From: Paramylibacter kogurei
GTDB lineage: Bacteria > Pseudomonadota > Alphaproteobacteria > Rhodobacterales > Rhodobacteraceae
Assembly: GCF_002742285.1 (NCBI RefSeq)
Contig: NZ_MDGM01000012.1
Span: forward strand, 1-64,000
Direction: 5' to 3'
Length of the DNA: 64,000 bases
Shown here: positions 52,682 through 61,301 of the stretch, one piece after another
How positions within the stretch are numbered: the stretch's first letter is position 1
How the letters are laid out: the number at the start of each line of letters is the position of its first letter
The notes under the pieces: generated by a model
What the model was told of the DNA's origin: nothing
Database searches by the model: none
Seen by the model: only the letters and a program-made list of their open reading frames with translations
Made by a program: the position numbers and the translations under genes

Positions 52682-53593
52682 ATGCCCATGCAGAGTGCAA
52701 CAGTGGCAGACATACAAAGGCTGAAATATAGTAATATGAATGATAAAAAGCTGCCAGTTGGGCTATATTTGGTATCAACACCAATTGGTGCGGCACGTGA
52801 TATCACATTGCGCGCACTGGATATCTTGGCCAACGCGGATGTTTTGGCCGCAGAAGATACGCGCAATACGCGCCGATTATTGGATATTCACGGCATTGCA
52901 CTCGGATCGCGGCGGATCATTCCGTATCATGATCATAACGGTTCGAAACAGCGACCAAAATTGATTGATGCGATACAAAACGGACAAACGGTTGCCTATG
53001 TTTCCGATGCGGGTACACCGTTGATCGCCGACCCTGGATATGGGCTTGCAAAAGAGGCAGGAAAACAGGGTTTGGATGTGTTTGCCGCACCAGGTGCATC
53101 CGCATTATTGGCGGCATTGGTTGTGTCTGGCATGCCAACGGATCGGTTTATGTTTGCGGGTTTTGCGCCGAATAAACAAAAGGCAAAGCAAAGTTTTTTG
53201 CAGGAATTTGCAGAGTTGCAATCAACGCTCGTTTTGTATGAATCACCCAAACGCGTGTGCGATACGCTTGAACACATGATAAAAATTTATGGCCCCTCGC
53301 GCCAAGTTGCGCTGTGCCGTGAATTGACAAAAAAATTCGAACAAATCTTTCGCGGAACGCTTGAAGACGTGTTGGCTCAGTTAAAAGAAGTAACAACAAT
53401 CAAAGGTGAATGTGTGTTGGTATTAGGCCCGCCTGTGGCCAAAATAATTTCAGATGCGCAAATCGAAGATAAAATTAGGGAATTATTAGGGGAACATAAA
53501 GTAAAAGCAGTGGCACAGATTGCAGCGGATGAATTTAATATTCCACGCAAGCAGGCATATGAAATCGCTCTTAAGGTGAAAGATAACACATGA
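52682..53593 (+). CDS. rsmI: 16S rRNA 2'-O-methyltransferase RsmI
   Basis: 303 residues from the ATG at 52682, which has AAAAGG 7 nt upstream; the ATG at 52736 (MNDKKLPVGLYLV, 285 residues) is closer to the family N-terminus but lacks a ribosome-binding site. Tetrapyrrole methylase fold: GLYLVSTPIGAARDITLRALDIL, AEDTRNTRRLLDIHG, VAYVSDAGTPLIADPGYGLAKEA, and ELTKKFEQIFRGTLEDV. Methylates C1402 of 16S rRNA with SAM. Overlaps yraN by 4 nt. Confidence 0.94.
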   Translation: MPMQSATVADIQRLKYSNMNDKKLPVGLYLVSTPIGAARDITLRALDILANADVLAAEDTRNTRRLLDIHGIALGSRRIIPYHDHNGSKQRPKLIDAIQNGQTVAYVSDAGTPLIADPGYGLAKEAGKQGLDVFAAPGASALLAALVVSGMPTDRFMFAGFAPNKQKAKQSFLQEFAELQSTLVLYESPKRVCDTLEHMIKIYGPSRQVALCRELTKKFEQIFRGTLEDVLAQLKEVTTIKGECVLVLGPPVAKIISDAQIEDKIRELLGEHKVKAVAQIAADEFNIPRKQAYEIALKVKDNT

Positions 53594-53937
53594 ACGCGTC
53601 GCAAAACTATCACGCAGGGCAAATAGCCGAAGAAATTGTTGCGCAAAAATATGTTGCTGCGGGTTTTGACGTAATTTCCAAACGCTATCGTCGTCGTGAG
53701 GGTGAAATTGATTTGGTGTTGGGTCACAAAGACAAGCTATACTTTGTCGAAGTTAAGAAAAGCAGTAGTTTTGATAAAGCGGCGGAACGAATAAACCTTC
53801 ACCAAATTTCGCGGATCAAAAACGCCGCGATGCGTTTTTTGGTCGATACGGGGCGTAAGTTGGAAACAGAAATGCGTTTTGACGCAGCATTGGTAAATGG
53901 TGTTGGTCAGGTAAAAGTGATCGCAAACGCGTTTTAG
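53590..53937 (+). CDS. YraN-family putative endonuclease-fold protein
   Basis: 115 residues of the UPF0102 family. GQIAEEIVAQKYVAAGFDVISKRYRRREGEIDLVLGHKDKLYFVEVKK contains the restriction-endonuclease-like E...D...E-x-K set (GEIDLV and FVEVK). Function unproven. The ATG overlaps the rsmI stop (53590-53593), the usual linkage. The gshB gene follows after 86 nt. Confidence 0.93.
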   Translation: MNASQNYHAGQIAEEIVAQKYVAAGFDVISKRYRRREGEIDLVLGHKDKLYFVEVKKSSSFDKAAERINLHQISRIKNAAMRFLVDTGRKLETEMRFDAALVNGVGQVKVIANAF

Positions 53938-54023
53938 TGCGAAAAATACCTCCATTTTCGCTTTGCATCATTTGGCGCTCTGGTTCATGAAGTACCAAAT
54001 CGTTTTATAAATGAGGTTTCTTC

Positions 54024-54971
54024 ATGACCAAGTCTTTGAATGTGGCGATCCAAATGGATCCAATTGCGCCCATTGATATCAATGCTGACAGCACGTTTCG
54101 CATTATGGAAGAGGCCCAAAGGCGCGGGCATGAGTTATTTTATTACACACCTGACAAACTGGCGTTTCAACAAGGTGTGATCACAGCAAAAGGTTGGCCA
54201 GTTACGGTTCGCCGAGAGGTGGGAAATCATTATACACTAGGAGAGTTGCACGAAATTCCCTTGCAAACGCAAGATGTTGTTTGGCTGCGACAGGACCCGC
54301 CGTTTGATATGGGATATATCACAACCACACATTTTTTGGATATGATACACCCAGAAACGCTGGTGGTGAATGATCCAACTTGGGTGCGTAATTATCCTGA
54401 AAAATTGTTGGTGTTACAGTTTCCAGAATTGATCGCCCCCACAACCATCGCACGTGATTTGGAAACGCTAAAGGCATTTAAAGAAGAGCATCAGGATATC
54501 ATTTTAAAACCACTATATGGAAATGGTGGTGCAGGTGTGTTTCGCCTTGGACCTGATGATCGCAATCTAAATTCGTTGCATGAGCTGTTTTCGGGTATCA
54601 ACCGCGAACCATTAATCGCGCAAAAATTTCTGCCTGATGTATCAAAGGGGGATAAACGAGTTATTTTGATCAACGGCGAGCCTGTTGGCGCAATCAATCG
54701 CGTTCCTGCAAAAGGCGAAACGCGTTCTAACATGCATGTTGGCGGACGCCCTGAAAAGGTGGAATTGTCCAAACGAGATTTGGAAATTTGTGCGGCAATC
54801 GGACCGTTGTTGCGTGAAAAAGGACAGGTTTTTGTTGGGATTGATGTGATTGGTGGTGTTCTCACCGAAATTAATGTGACATCACCCACTGGCATACAAG
54901 AGCTTGAGCGATTTGATAATATAAATGTTGCCGAAAAAATTTGGCAAGTGATCGAAGATAAGTGCGCATAG
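54024..54971 (+). CDS. gshB: glutathione synthetase
   Basis: 315 residues. Joins gamma-glutamylcysteine and glycine with ATP. GSH-synthase N-domain (VAIQMDPIAPIDINADSTFRIMEEAQRRGHELFYYTPDKL) and ATP-grasp domain with DIILKPLYGNGGAGVFRLG near residue 152 and the C-terminal VFVGIDVIGGVLTEINVTSPTGIQE near 270. A GAGG ribosome-binding site precedes the ATG. The next gene begins at the base after its stop. Confidence 0.96.
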   Translation: MTKSLNVAIQMDPIAPIDINADSTFRIMEEAQRRGHELFYYTPDKLAFQQGVITAKGWPVTVRREVGNHYTLGELHEIPLQTQDVVWLRQDPPFDMGYITTTHFLDMIHPETLVVNDPTWVRNYPEKLLVLQFPELIAPTTIARDLETLKAFKEEHQDIILKPLYGNGGAGVFRLGPDDRNLNSLHELFSGINREPLIAQKFLPDVSKGDKRVILINGEPVGAINRVPAKGETRSNMHVGGRPEKVELSKRDLEICAAIGPLLREKGQVFVGIDVIGGVLTEINVTSPTGIQELERFDNINVAEKIWQVIEDKCA

Positions 54972-55904
54972 ATGCCGTCTATTCGTCTAAAAGCAATGTC
55001 TCTGATGACACGGATAAGTTTTAAATCTGTGTTGGCGCGTGCACAGGATGTGCAATTCTTGCGTCGTTATACGAGCAAACTTGCAAAGCGTACCGCGGTT
55101 GATCCCAAACATGCGATCTATGGTCAAGTTCAATTGGCCACTGGCACCACCAAGGTGAAGTTTATAACCGCAAAGGTCGATCCAAAATCGGATAGAGGCG
55201 CGTTATTGTATATCCATGGCGGTGGGTTTGTTTTTGGGACGCCTGAAATGTATCGTCATTTGGCGGCAGATATTGCTGGTCAAATGGGCATGATGGCATA
55301 TTTGCCAAAATATCGACTGGCGCCCGAGAACCCTTACCCTGATGGTATCAACGATATAAAGGCAGCCTATCAGGCATTGCTTGATGCGGGAATTAACCCT
55401 AAATCGATAGTCATCGGTGGTGACAGCGCGGGTGGGTGTTTAATGCTTTTGCTGCTTTCACATCTATTGGAAAATGATTTGCCTTTGCCTGCTTGCTGTT
55501 TTGCAATCAGCCCAGTTGTCGATCTGACATTTTCAAGCGAAAGCATCAAAAAAAATGCGCGTGCAGATTGCGTACTACCAGCCAAGCGCGCAGATTTCTT
55601 GTGCAAATTATATTTTTCAGATAATGATCCAGCGGACCCTAAGGTATCGCCAATTACCGCTGATTTTACAGGTGCACCGCCAATATTGTTACATGCGTCT
55701 TCCAAGGAAATTTTGCGCGATGATTCCATTCGCATGACAAAACGCTTGGTTCAGCAAAAAGTCGAGGTGCGTACAAAATTTTGGCAAAACAACTATCATG
55801 TTTTTCATATTTTGCGCGGTCGCGTCAAAGAAGCGGATCAAGCAGTTTCGGAAATTGCCAAATTCGCGCTTAAGCATTTGCAGCAGAAATCAAACGATAA
55901 CTGA
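54972..55904 (+). CDS. alpha/beta hydrolase, hormone-sensitive-lipase-like
   Basis: 310 residues. Oxyanion motif YIHGGGFVFGTPEMYRHLA near residue 77, nucleophile elbow IGGDSAGGCLMLLLLSH near 145 and a C-terminal His in NNYHVFHIL near 278; the Asp is probably in the LHASSKEILRDDSIRM segment near 240. This is the family IV esterase layout. The ATG directly follows the gshB stop, indicating translational coupling. Substrate unknown; whether it acts on glutathione conjugates is speculation. Its 3' end overlaps the convergent comM gene by 35 nt. Confidence 0.87.
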   Translation: MPSIRLKAMSLMTRISFKSVLARAQDVQFLRRYTSKLAKRTAVDPKHAIYGQVQLATGTTKVKFITAKVDPKSDRGALLYIHGGGFVFGTPEMYRHLAADIAGQMGMMAYLPKYRLAPENPYPDGINDIKAAYQALLDAGINPKSIVIGGDSAGGCLMLLLLSHLLENDLPLPACCFAISPVVDLTFSSESIKKNARADCVLPAKRADFLCKLYFSDNDPADPKVSPITADFTGAPPILLHASSKEILRDDSIRMTKRLVQQKVEVRTKFWQNNYHVFHILRGRVKEADQAVSEIAKFALKHLQQKSNDN

Positions 55905-57384
55905 GCGCCTCTGCGATATGGGTTTCGTTGATGATTTCGCTGGCTTCTAGATCGGCAATTGTGCGCGATACACGTAAAATGCGATGATATCCGCGCGCCG
56001 TAAGTTGAAATTTTTCAGCGGCACGCGCCAAAAAATCAAGCCCGGCACGATCGGGTGTGGCCACTTGTTCCAATAATCCCCCTTCAATGTCGCTGTTCAA
56101 ACTTACGCTCGAGTGATCCGCATATCGCGTATATTGAATATCACGTGCCTTGGCCACGCGTTTGGCGACAATATGACTTGGTTCGCTTTCTGTTTTGATA
56201 TTGAGGGCGTTGATGTCAACGGCTGGCACTTCAATGCGCAAATCAAAGCGATCCATAAGTGGCCCTGAAATGCGCCCCAAATAATCCTCGCCACATTGGG
56301 GGACGCGAGAACAGGCGCGGTTGGCATCGGCGAGATACCCGCATTTGCAAGGGTTTGCTGCACCAACCAACATGAACTTACATGGATAATGTGTATGTGC
56401 ATTTGCACGTGCGACCATGACCTGACCTGTTTCAATCGGTTGGCGCAATGTTTCCAAGACTTGCCGATTAAATTCTGGAAGCTCATCAAGAAATAACACA
56501 CCATTATGCGCCAGTGAAATTTCACCCGGTTTTGCGCCGCGCCCACCGCCAACGATGGCGGCCATTGACGCCGTGTGATGTGGATCACGAAATGGGCGCG
56601 TTTTTGAAATGCCGCCAGATGTCAACAAGCCAGAGACAGATTGAATCATGGATGTTTCCAATGCCTCTTGCGCATCAAGTGGTGGTAATAAATCGGGCAA
56701 TCGCGCCGCCAACATCGATTTGCCCGCGCCAGGTGAGCCAACCATAATCATATGATGGCGCCCTGCGGCAGCAATTTCTAATGCGCGTTTTGCACGTTCT
56801 TGGCCTTTCACATCGGACAGGCACTTGCCTGTTGATTGCGATTGCACTTCGCCTGGCTGTGCAGGGGCGAGCGGTTTTCGCCCTGAAAAATGGTTCATTG
56901 TTTCCAGTAGCGTCGCGGGTGCGGTTACACATACTGCACCAACCCATGCGGCCTCTGCTCCGCAATCTTTGGGACAGACCAAATCGCAAGACGCCGCAGC
57001 GGCAGCAACAGCAGCAGGAAGCGCACCGTTCACAGGAATCAATTTTCCATCAAGTGAAAGTTCGCCAAGCGCGACCGTTCTTGCGACCTCGTCTTGGGGT
57101 AAAATATCCATCGCCGCCAACACGGCCAGCGCAATGGGCAAATCAAAATGCGACCCTTCTTTTGGTAAATCTGCGGGTGACATATTGACGGTAATTTTTT
57201 TCGATGGCATCGCCAAGGCCATCGAACCGATTGCAGATCGCACGCGTTCCTTTGCCTCGCTCACCGCTTTGTCAGGTAGGCCAACAATATTAAAGCTTGG
57301 CAATCCAGGGGACAGGGCGCATTGCACCTCTACCAACCGTGCATCGACACCTTGAAATGAAACCGTATATGCACGTGAAACCAT
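55870..57384 (-). CDS. comM: ComM/YifB-family Mg-chelatase-like ATPase
   Basis: 504 residues. A Lon-protease-like S5 N-domain (residues ~1-165: GVDARLVEVQCALSPGLPSFNIVGLPDKAVSEAKERV) precedes the AAA+ motor with Walker A VGSPGAGKSMLAARLPDLLPP near 217, LFLDELPEFNRQVLETLRQP (Walker B) near 298, and the C-terminal ARAAEKFQLTARGYHRILRVSRTIADLE. ComM is a hexameric helicase that drives branch migration of incoming DNA in natural transformation. A CtrA-like site lies 12 nt upstream. The 3' end overlaps the convergent hydrolase gene. Confidence 0.94.
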   Translation of the reverse strand: MVSRAYTVSFQGVDARLVEVQCALSPGLPSFNIVGLPDKAVSEAKERVRSAIGSMALAMPSKKITVNMSPADLPKEGSHFDLPIALAVLAAMDILPQDEVARTVALGELSLDGKLIPVNGALPAAVAAAAASCDLVCPKDCGAEAAWVGAVCVTAPATLLETMNHFSGRKPLAPAQPGEVQSQSTGKCLSDVKGQERAKRALEIAAAGRHHMIMVGSPGAGKSMLAARLPDLLPPLDAQEALETSMIQSVSGLLTSGGISKTRPFRDPHHTASMAAIVGGGRGAKPGEISLAHNGVLFLDELPEFNRQVLETLRQPIETGQVMVARANAHTHYPCKFMLVGAANPCKCGYLADANRACSRVPQCGEDYLGRISGPLMDRFDLRIEVPAVDINALNIKTESEPSHIVAKRVAKARDIQYTRYADHSSVSLNSDIEGGLLEQVATPDRAGLDFLARAAEKFQLTARGYHRILRVSRTIADLEASEIINETHIAEALSYRLISAANA

Positions 57385-57395
57385 TGTTTTCCCCT

Positions 57396-57411
57396 GTTAA
57401 CCAAAGTTAAC
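57396..57411 (-). promoter_or_regulatory. comM: CtrA-like box before comM
   Basis: Two GTTAAC sites separated by CAAA (57396-57401 and 57406-57411). This reads TTAA-N6-TTAAC on either strand, close to the CtrA consensus TTAA-N7-TTAA. It lies 12 nt before the comM start codon. Confidence 0.5.
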
Positions 57412-57428
57412 GCTATTTGGGGATTGGT

Positions 57429-58298
57429 TTACGTTTGGTAAATTTTTATGAAATTTGTCCACGCTTCGGGATCGGCAACGGTTTTATCACGGCAAAAAGC
57501 ATTGCAAAATCCAAAAACGCGACCATCAATTTCCAAAAAATGGGTCACTGGATCGCCGGAATATGGACAGTGCGAATTTTCAGGTGTTCCCGTTTCAACA
57601 GGCTTTGCCAATAACGGTTTTGGACCTGGCCATTCCACGCTGGGCAGGTCAAGATCATAGCCTGGTTGAATATAGTTTTGCGCAATGCCCATTGCACGCC
57701 ACATGCGAAATTTTTGATCCGCAAGATGTGTATTGATATAGGCCGCTGCGGTTTCACTTTGAGGTAAATTATAGCTGGCAAATCGTGTGGCAATAGGTGC
57801 GTAAAATACATCCGCGATAGAGTATTCGCCAAATAGCCATGGGCCATTTGCGCCAAATTCGCGGCGTGCATGTGTCCACAGTTCATCGATCCGCGCGACA
57901 TCGGCCAACACCTGTTTGGACGGTTTGAAATCGGGATAGCATTTGCGCAAATTCATAGTGCAAGCCTCGCGCAAAGGCGCGAAACCAGAGTGCATTTCTG
58001 CGGTCATACTGCGGGCATATGCGCGCGCGGATGAATCGCTTGGCCACATGTTGGCATCGGGGTGGCGTTGGTTCAATTCCTCGGCAATTGCAAGGCTATC
58101 CCATAACACGGCACCATCCAATTTTGCGGCGGGAACCAATTTCGTTGGTGCAAATTCCGCGATCAATTTCGTGAATTCATCGGTATACATGCGCGCATTG
58201 TGAACGCGCACGTCAAAATCAAATTTTGCAAATAACAGCCAGCCACGCAAAGACCAGCTAGAATAAGTTTTATCGCCAATGGCAAGTTCATATGTCAT
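57429..58298 (-). CDS. glutathione S-transferase with a cysteine-containing C-terminal extension
   Basis: 289 residues. Residues 1-75 are a thioredoxin-like GST N-domain (GDKTYSSWSLRGWLLFAKFDFDV, with PTKLVPAAKLDG and the DSLAIAEEL end), and 80-225 the helical C-domain (WLFGEYSIADVFYAPIATRF). After about residue 225 an extra segment of ~60 residues holds CPYSGDPVTHFLEIDGRVFGFCNAFCRDK, a C...C-x3-C arrangement reminiscent of YHS/TRASH-type metal sites. This tail is not part of standard GSTs. Substrate unknown. Upstream of comM in the same direction as the next genes. Confidence 0.85.
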   Translation of the reverse strand: MTYELAIGDKTYSSWSLRGWLLFAKFDFDVRVHNARMYTDEFTKLIAEFAPTKLVPAAKLDGAVLWDSLAIAEELNQRHPDANMWPSDSSARAYARSMTAEMHSGFAPLREACTMNLRKCYPDFKPSKQVLADVARIDELWTHARREFGANGPWLFGEYSIADVFYAPIATRFASYNLPQSETAAAYINTHLADQKFRMWRAMGIAQNYIQPGYDLDLPSVEWPGPKPLLAKPVETGTPENSHCPYSGDPVTHFLEIDGRVFGFCNAFCRDKTVADPEAWTNFIKIYQT

Positions 58299-58355
58299 CG
58301 GAAAATCTTGCCATAAGGCGCAAAAATTTCCTAATCGAAAATTGTTAATATGCCA

Positions 58356-58934
58356 TCACGGATTATGATTAACACCAAGTATGCGCCACGCATCGCCCAG
58401 ATGTTCCAGATGCGTTACGGACAGATTGTCAATTTTAAACCCAAGTGCGGATGCAGCGCGCATGTTTGCCGCACGTTGTAATTGAGTTAAAATTGCACCA
58501 AAATGCGCAACGATAATGATGTTTTGCCCTGTGTATTCATTGATCAATGCGTCAATCGTTGCAGAAATGCGCGTGGCACCTTGATTCCAGCTTTCGCCAT
58601 TTGGTGGTGCGACGTCACCTGGATTTGACCAATAATCATAGGATAAATCCGGATGTGAATGCGCCACTTGTGAAAATGTTTTTTCCTCCCAATCACCGAA
58701 ATGAAATTCGCGCAAGTCAGGGTGGTGGGGCAGGCGTGTTCTGTTTTCACAGATCGCATCGGCGGTATGAATGCAACGTTGTAAATCCGAAGAAATAACA
58801 AATGCATCAGATGGTAGATGCGCATTCAGACGTGCCAATGCATCCACATCGGAAAGATCAGCGCCGACATCTGTCCAACCGATTAAACCATCGCGATGGG
58901 TTGGCCCGTGGCGTACCAAATAAATATTGGTCAT
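58356..58934 (-). CDS. histidine phosphatase family protein, possibly CobC-like
   Basis: 192 residues. RHG motif IYLVRHGPTHRDG at the N-terminus, LREFHFGDWEEKTF near residue 78, and the second catalytic His in IIIVAHFGAILTQL near 140. The FGDWEE segment resembles alpha-ribazole phosphatases and phosphoglycerate mutase-like enzymes. Its ATG overlaps the cobU stop by 4 nt (58931-58934), which favours a role in nucleotide-loop assembly of cobalamin, but the activity is not proven by sequence. Confidence 0.75.
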   Translation of the reverse strand: MTNIYLVRHGPTHRDGLIGWTDVGADLSDVDALARLNAHLPSDAFVISSDLQRCIHTADAICENRTRLPHHPDLREFHFGDWEEKTFSQVAHSHPDLSYDYWSNPGDVAPPNGESWNQGATRISATIDALINEYTGQNIIIVAHFGAILTQLQRAANMRAASALGFKIDNLSVTHLEHLGDAWRILGVNHNP

Positions 58935-59476
58935 AATATCCCTGTGGGCATTTGGCCTTTAATTGCTGTTGGTATGCCTGCAATGACATGAACCACCAGA
59001 TCGGCGCGTTTTGCGATGTCTTGATTCAATCGACCTTGGGCGTTTTGGAATTGTCGTGCCATTGCATTTTCTGGCACGACGCTTTGCCCAACTTCGTTAC
59101 TAATTAAAATTACCGGTGCTTGTGTTTGGGTGATTGCCTTCAATAAATCGCTTGCCAATCCATCCAATGCATTTTCAACCATCAAATGATTGGAAAGCCA
59201 GAGAGTAAGGCAATCAACAAACACAACAGAACCCGCAGATGCATTCATAATATGTTGTGCCAATTCAAAAGGGGATTCGATTGTTACCCAATCCGTGCCA
59301 CGATCAATGCGATGTTTGGCGATTTTTTCGTGCATTTCGTCGTCAAATGCTTGTGCTGTGGCAATGTAAAGTTTGGACTTTTCAGAAAAACGCGCCAAGG
59401 ATTCCCCAAAACGCGACTTTCCACTGGCCGCGCCGCCAATGATCAAACTGAGTTTTGGAAAGTCGGGTGATGTCAC
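58931..59476 (-). CDS. cobU: adenosylcobinamide kinase / adenosylcobinamide-phosphate guanylyltransferase
   Basis: 181 residues. P-loop IIGGAASGKSRFGESL at residue ~12, KLYIATAQAFDDEMHEKIAKHRIDRG near 38-60 (the guanylyl-accepting His region), VFVDCLTLWLSNH near 90, and LISNEVGQSVVPENAMARQFQNAQGRLNQ near 130-155. It makes adenosylcobinamide-GDP. Known also as CobP. No other cobalamin genes besides the adjoining phosphatase are in the window. Divergent from coaBC; the 161-nt gap holds a nested inverted repeat. Confidence 0.93.
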   Translation of the reverse strand: MTSPDFPKLSLIIGGAASGKSRFGESLARFSEKSKLYIATAQAFDDEMHEKIAKHRIDRGTDWVTIESPFELAQHIMNASAGSVVFVDCLTLWLSNHLMVENALDGLASDLLKAITQTQAPVILISNEVGQSVVPENAMARQFQNAQGRLNQDIAKRADLVVHVIAGIPTAIKGQMPTGIL

Positions 59477-59498
59477 TTTTGTATCCTTGTTCGATTTC

Positions 59499-59536
59499 GA
59501 TATTTCCTATCACTGCATAGGTTGAATTGAAATATC
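59499..59536. promoter_or_regulatory. nested inverted repeats in the cobU-coaBC divergent region
   Basis: Outer arms GATATTTC (59499-59506) and GAAATATC (59529-59536) are perfect; inside them CCTAT (59506-59510) pairs with ATAGG (59517-59521). It could be an operator or a cruciform. No cobalamin-riboswitch features were recognised. Confidence 0.4.
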
Positions 59537-59637
59537 AGAGTGCTGCGATTACACCTTTGGCGCAGTTCGCGTCAAACGCTTGCAGGTTATACAGGGCGTC
59601 ACTACAGTATCGCCAAGAACAGTTGGGATAAAATGAC

Positions 59638-60834
59638 ATGTTACATGGCAGAAAAATATTGCTCATCATTGGTGGGGGCATCGCGGCGTATAAATCATTG
59701 GAATTGATCCGCTGTTTTCAAAAACGTGGTGCCAGTGTTGTGCCCGTTTTGACCAAAGCAGCGGAGGAATTTGTAACACCGCTTTCGGCTGGTGCATTGG
59801 CGGGAAACAAGGTTTATCGCGATTTGTTTAATTTAACGGACGAAGCGGAAATGGGACATATCGAATTGTCTCGTGCCGCCGATTTGGTTGTTGTGGCACC
59901 TGCCACTGCTGATCTTATGGCGAAAATGGCACATGGCTTGGCTACTGATTTGGCCAGCACGTTGTTAATGGCAACGGATAAACCTGTGATGATCGCGCCC
60001 GCGATGAATGTGAAGATGTGGGAACATGCCGCGACCAAACGCAATTTGGAAACCTTGAAACACGATGGCATTCATATCTGCGGCCCAGACGAGGGTGGCA
60101 TGGCATGTGGTGAATTTGGTATGGGGCGCATGGCGGAACCAGAATTTATCGCCTCTGCCGCCAGTGATGTTTTGTTGAATGGCCCGCTGAAAGGTAAACA
60201 TATTTTGGTGACATCTGGACCAACCCATGAACCAATTGATCCAGTGCGTTATATTGCGAACCGTTCTTCGGGCGCACAGGGTAGTGCGATTGCAAATGCG
60301 TTGATCGCATTGGGGGCACGGGTGACATTTATTACGGGGCCAGCGCGCGCAGACATGCCCATAGGCTGTGTGATTGAACGCGTGCAAACCGCAGGTGAAA
60401 TGTTGAAAGCGGTGGAAAAAACGCTGCCTGTTGATGGTGCGATTTTTGCGGCCGCAGTTGCCGATTGGCGGGTGACATCCGCATCCGATAGCAAGATCAA
60501 GAAAAACAAATCGGGGGATTTACCAACACTAAGTTTTGCCGAAAACCCTGACATATTGGCGACAGTTTCACAGATGAAAAAACAGCGTCCGAAATTGGTT
60601 GTAGGGTTTGCGGCCGAAACGAATGATGTGATTGATAATGCAAAGGCAAAGCTTGCGCGGAAAAAATGCGATTGGATTGTGGCAAACGATGTCTCCCCTG
60701 AAACCGGAATTATGGGTGGTGCGGAAAACGATGTGACATTGATTACACCAACCGACACCCTAGATTGGCCACGAATGTCCAAGGATGCGGTCGCACAAAA
60801 ATTGGCAGCGGAAATTGCAAAGGCGTTGAAATGA
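59638..60834 (+). CDS. coaBC: bifunctional phosphopantothenoylcysteine decarboxylase / phosphopantothenate-cysteine ligase
   Basis: 398 residues. The N-terminal CoaC flavoprotein (1-180) shows [38 protein letters not shown], the [10 protein letters not shown] motif near residue 120 and [13 protein letters not shown] with the active-site Cys. The C-terminal CoaB (190-398) shows [26 protein letters not shown] and the KIKKNKSG lysine motif near 288. Two steps of coenzyme A synthesis. The stop overlaps the dut ATG. Confidence 0.96.
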   Translation: MLHGRKILLIIGGGIAAYKSLELIRCFQKRGASVVPVLTKAAEEFVTPLSAGALAGNKVYRDLFNLTDEAEMGHIELSRAADLVVVAPATADLMAKMAHGLATDLASTLLMATDKPVMIAPAMNVKMWEHAATKRNLETLKHDGIHICGPDEGGMACGEFGMGRMAEPEFIASAASDVLLNGPLKGKHILVTSGPTHEPIDPVRYIANRSSGAQGSAIANALIALGARVTFITGPARADMPIGCVIERVQTAGEMLKAVEKTLPVDGAIFAAAVADWRVTSASDSKIKKNKSGDLPTLSFAENPDILATVSQMKKQRPKLVVGFAAETNDVIDNAKAKLARKKCDWIVANDVSPETGIMGGAENDVTLITPTDTLDWPRMSKDAVAQKLAAEIAKALK

Positions 60835-61301
60835 CGGATCTAATCGTGGATGTGCAATATCTTCCCCATGCGGATCATGCGATCCCACTGCCTAGTTATG
60901 AAACATCGGGTGCGGCGGGTATGGATTTACGCGCAAACTTTGAAATCGGTCTTCGGGGTGATGGAATCACAATTGATGCGGGGCATCGCATGTTGATCCC
61001 AACGGGATTGGCAATCGCAATTCCAAATGGATACGAGGCACAGCTTCGTCCGCGTTCGGGACTTGCGCTGAAACATGGGATCAGCCTGCCCAACAGCCCC
61101 GGAACGATCGATGCGGATTATCGCGGGCCGCTTGGGGTGATTTTGATCAATCACGGCACGGAATCATTTCACGTTGCACATGGTGATCGTATCGCGCAAA
61201 TCGTGTTTGCCCCTGTGTTGCAGGCCAATTGGCAACGGGTTGATGCGCTGGAGGCAACATCACGCGGTGGCGGTGGGTTTGGTTCAACGGGGCGCAAATA
61301 G
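60831..61301 (+). CDS. dut: deoxyuridine 5'-triphosphate nucleotidohydrolase
   Basis: 156 residues with all five dUTPase motifs: [55 protein letters not shown] and the C-terminal [10 protein letters not shown]. Trimeric enzyme keeping uracil out of DNA. ATG at 60831 overlaps the coaBC stop (ATGA), the common coaBC-dut linkage; a longer frame to 60765 within coaBC was not used. The next gene begins at the base after its stop. Confidence 0.97.
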   Translation: MTDLIVDVQYLPHADHAIPLPSYETSGAAGMDLRANFEIGLRGDGITIDAGHRMLIPTGLAIAIPNGYEAQLRPRSGLALKHGISLPNSPGTIDADYRGPLGVILINHGTESFHVAHGDRIAQIVFAPVLQANWQRVDALEATSRGGGGFGSTGRK

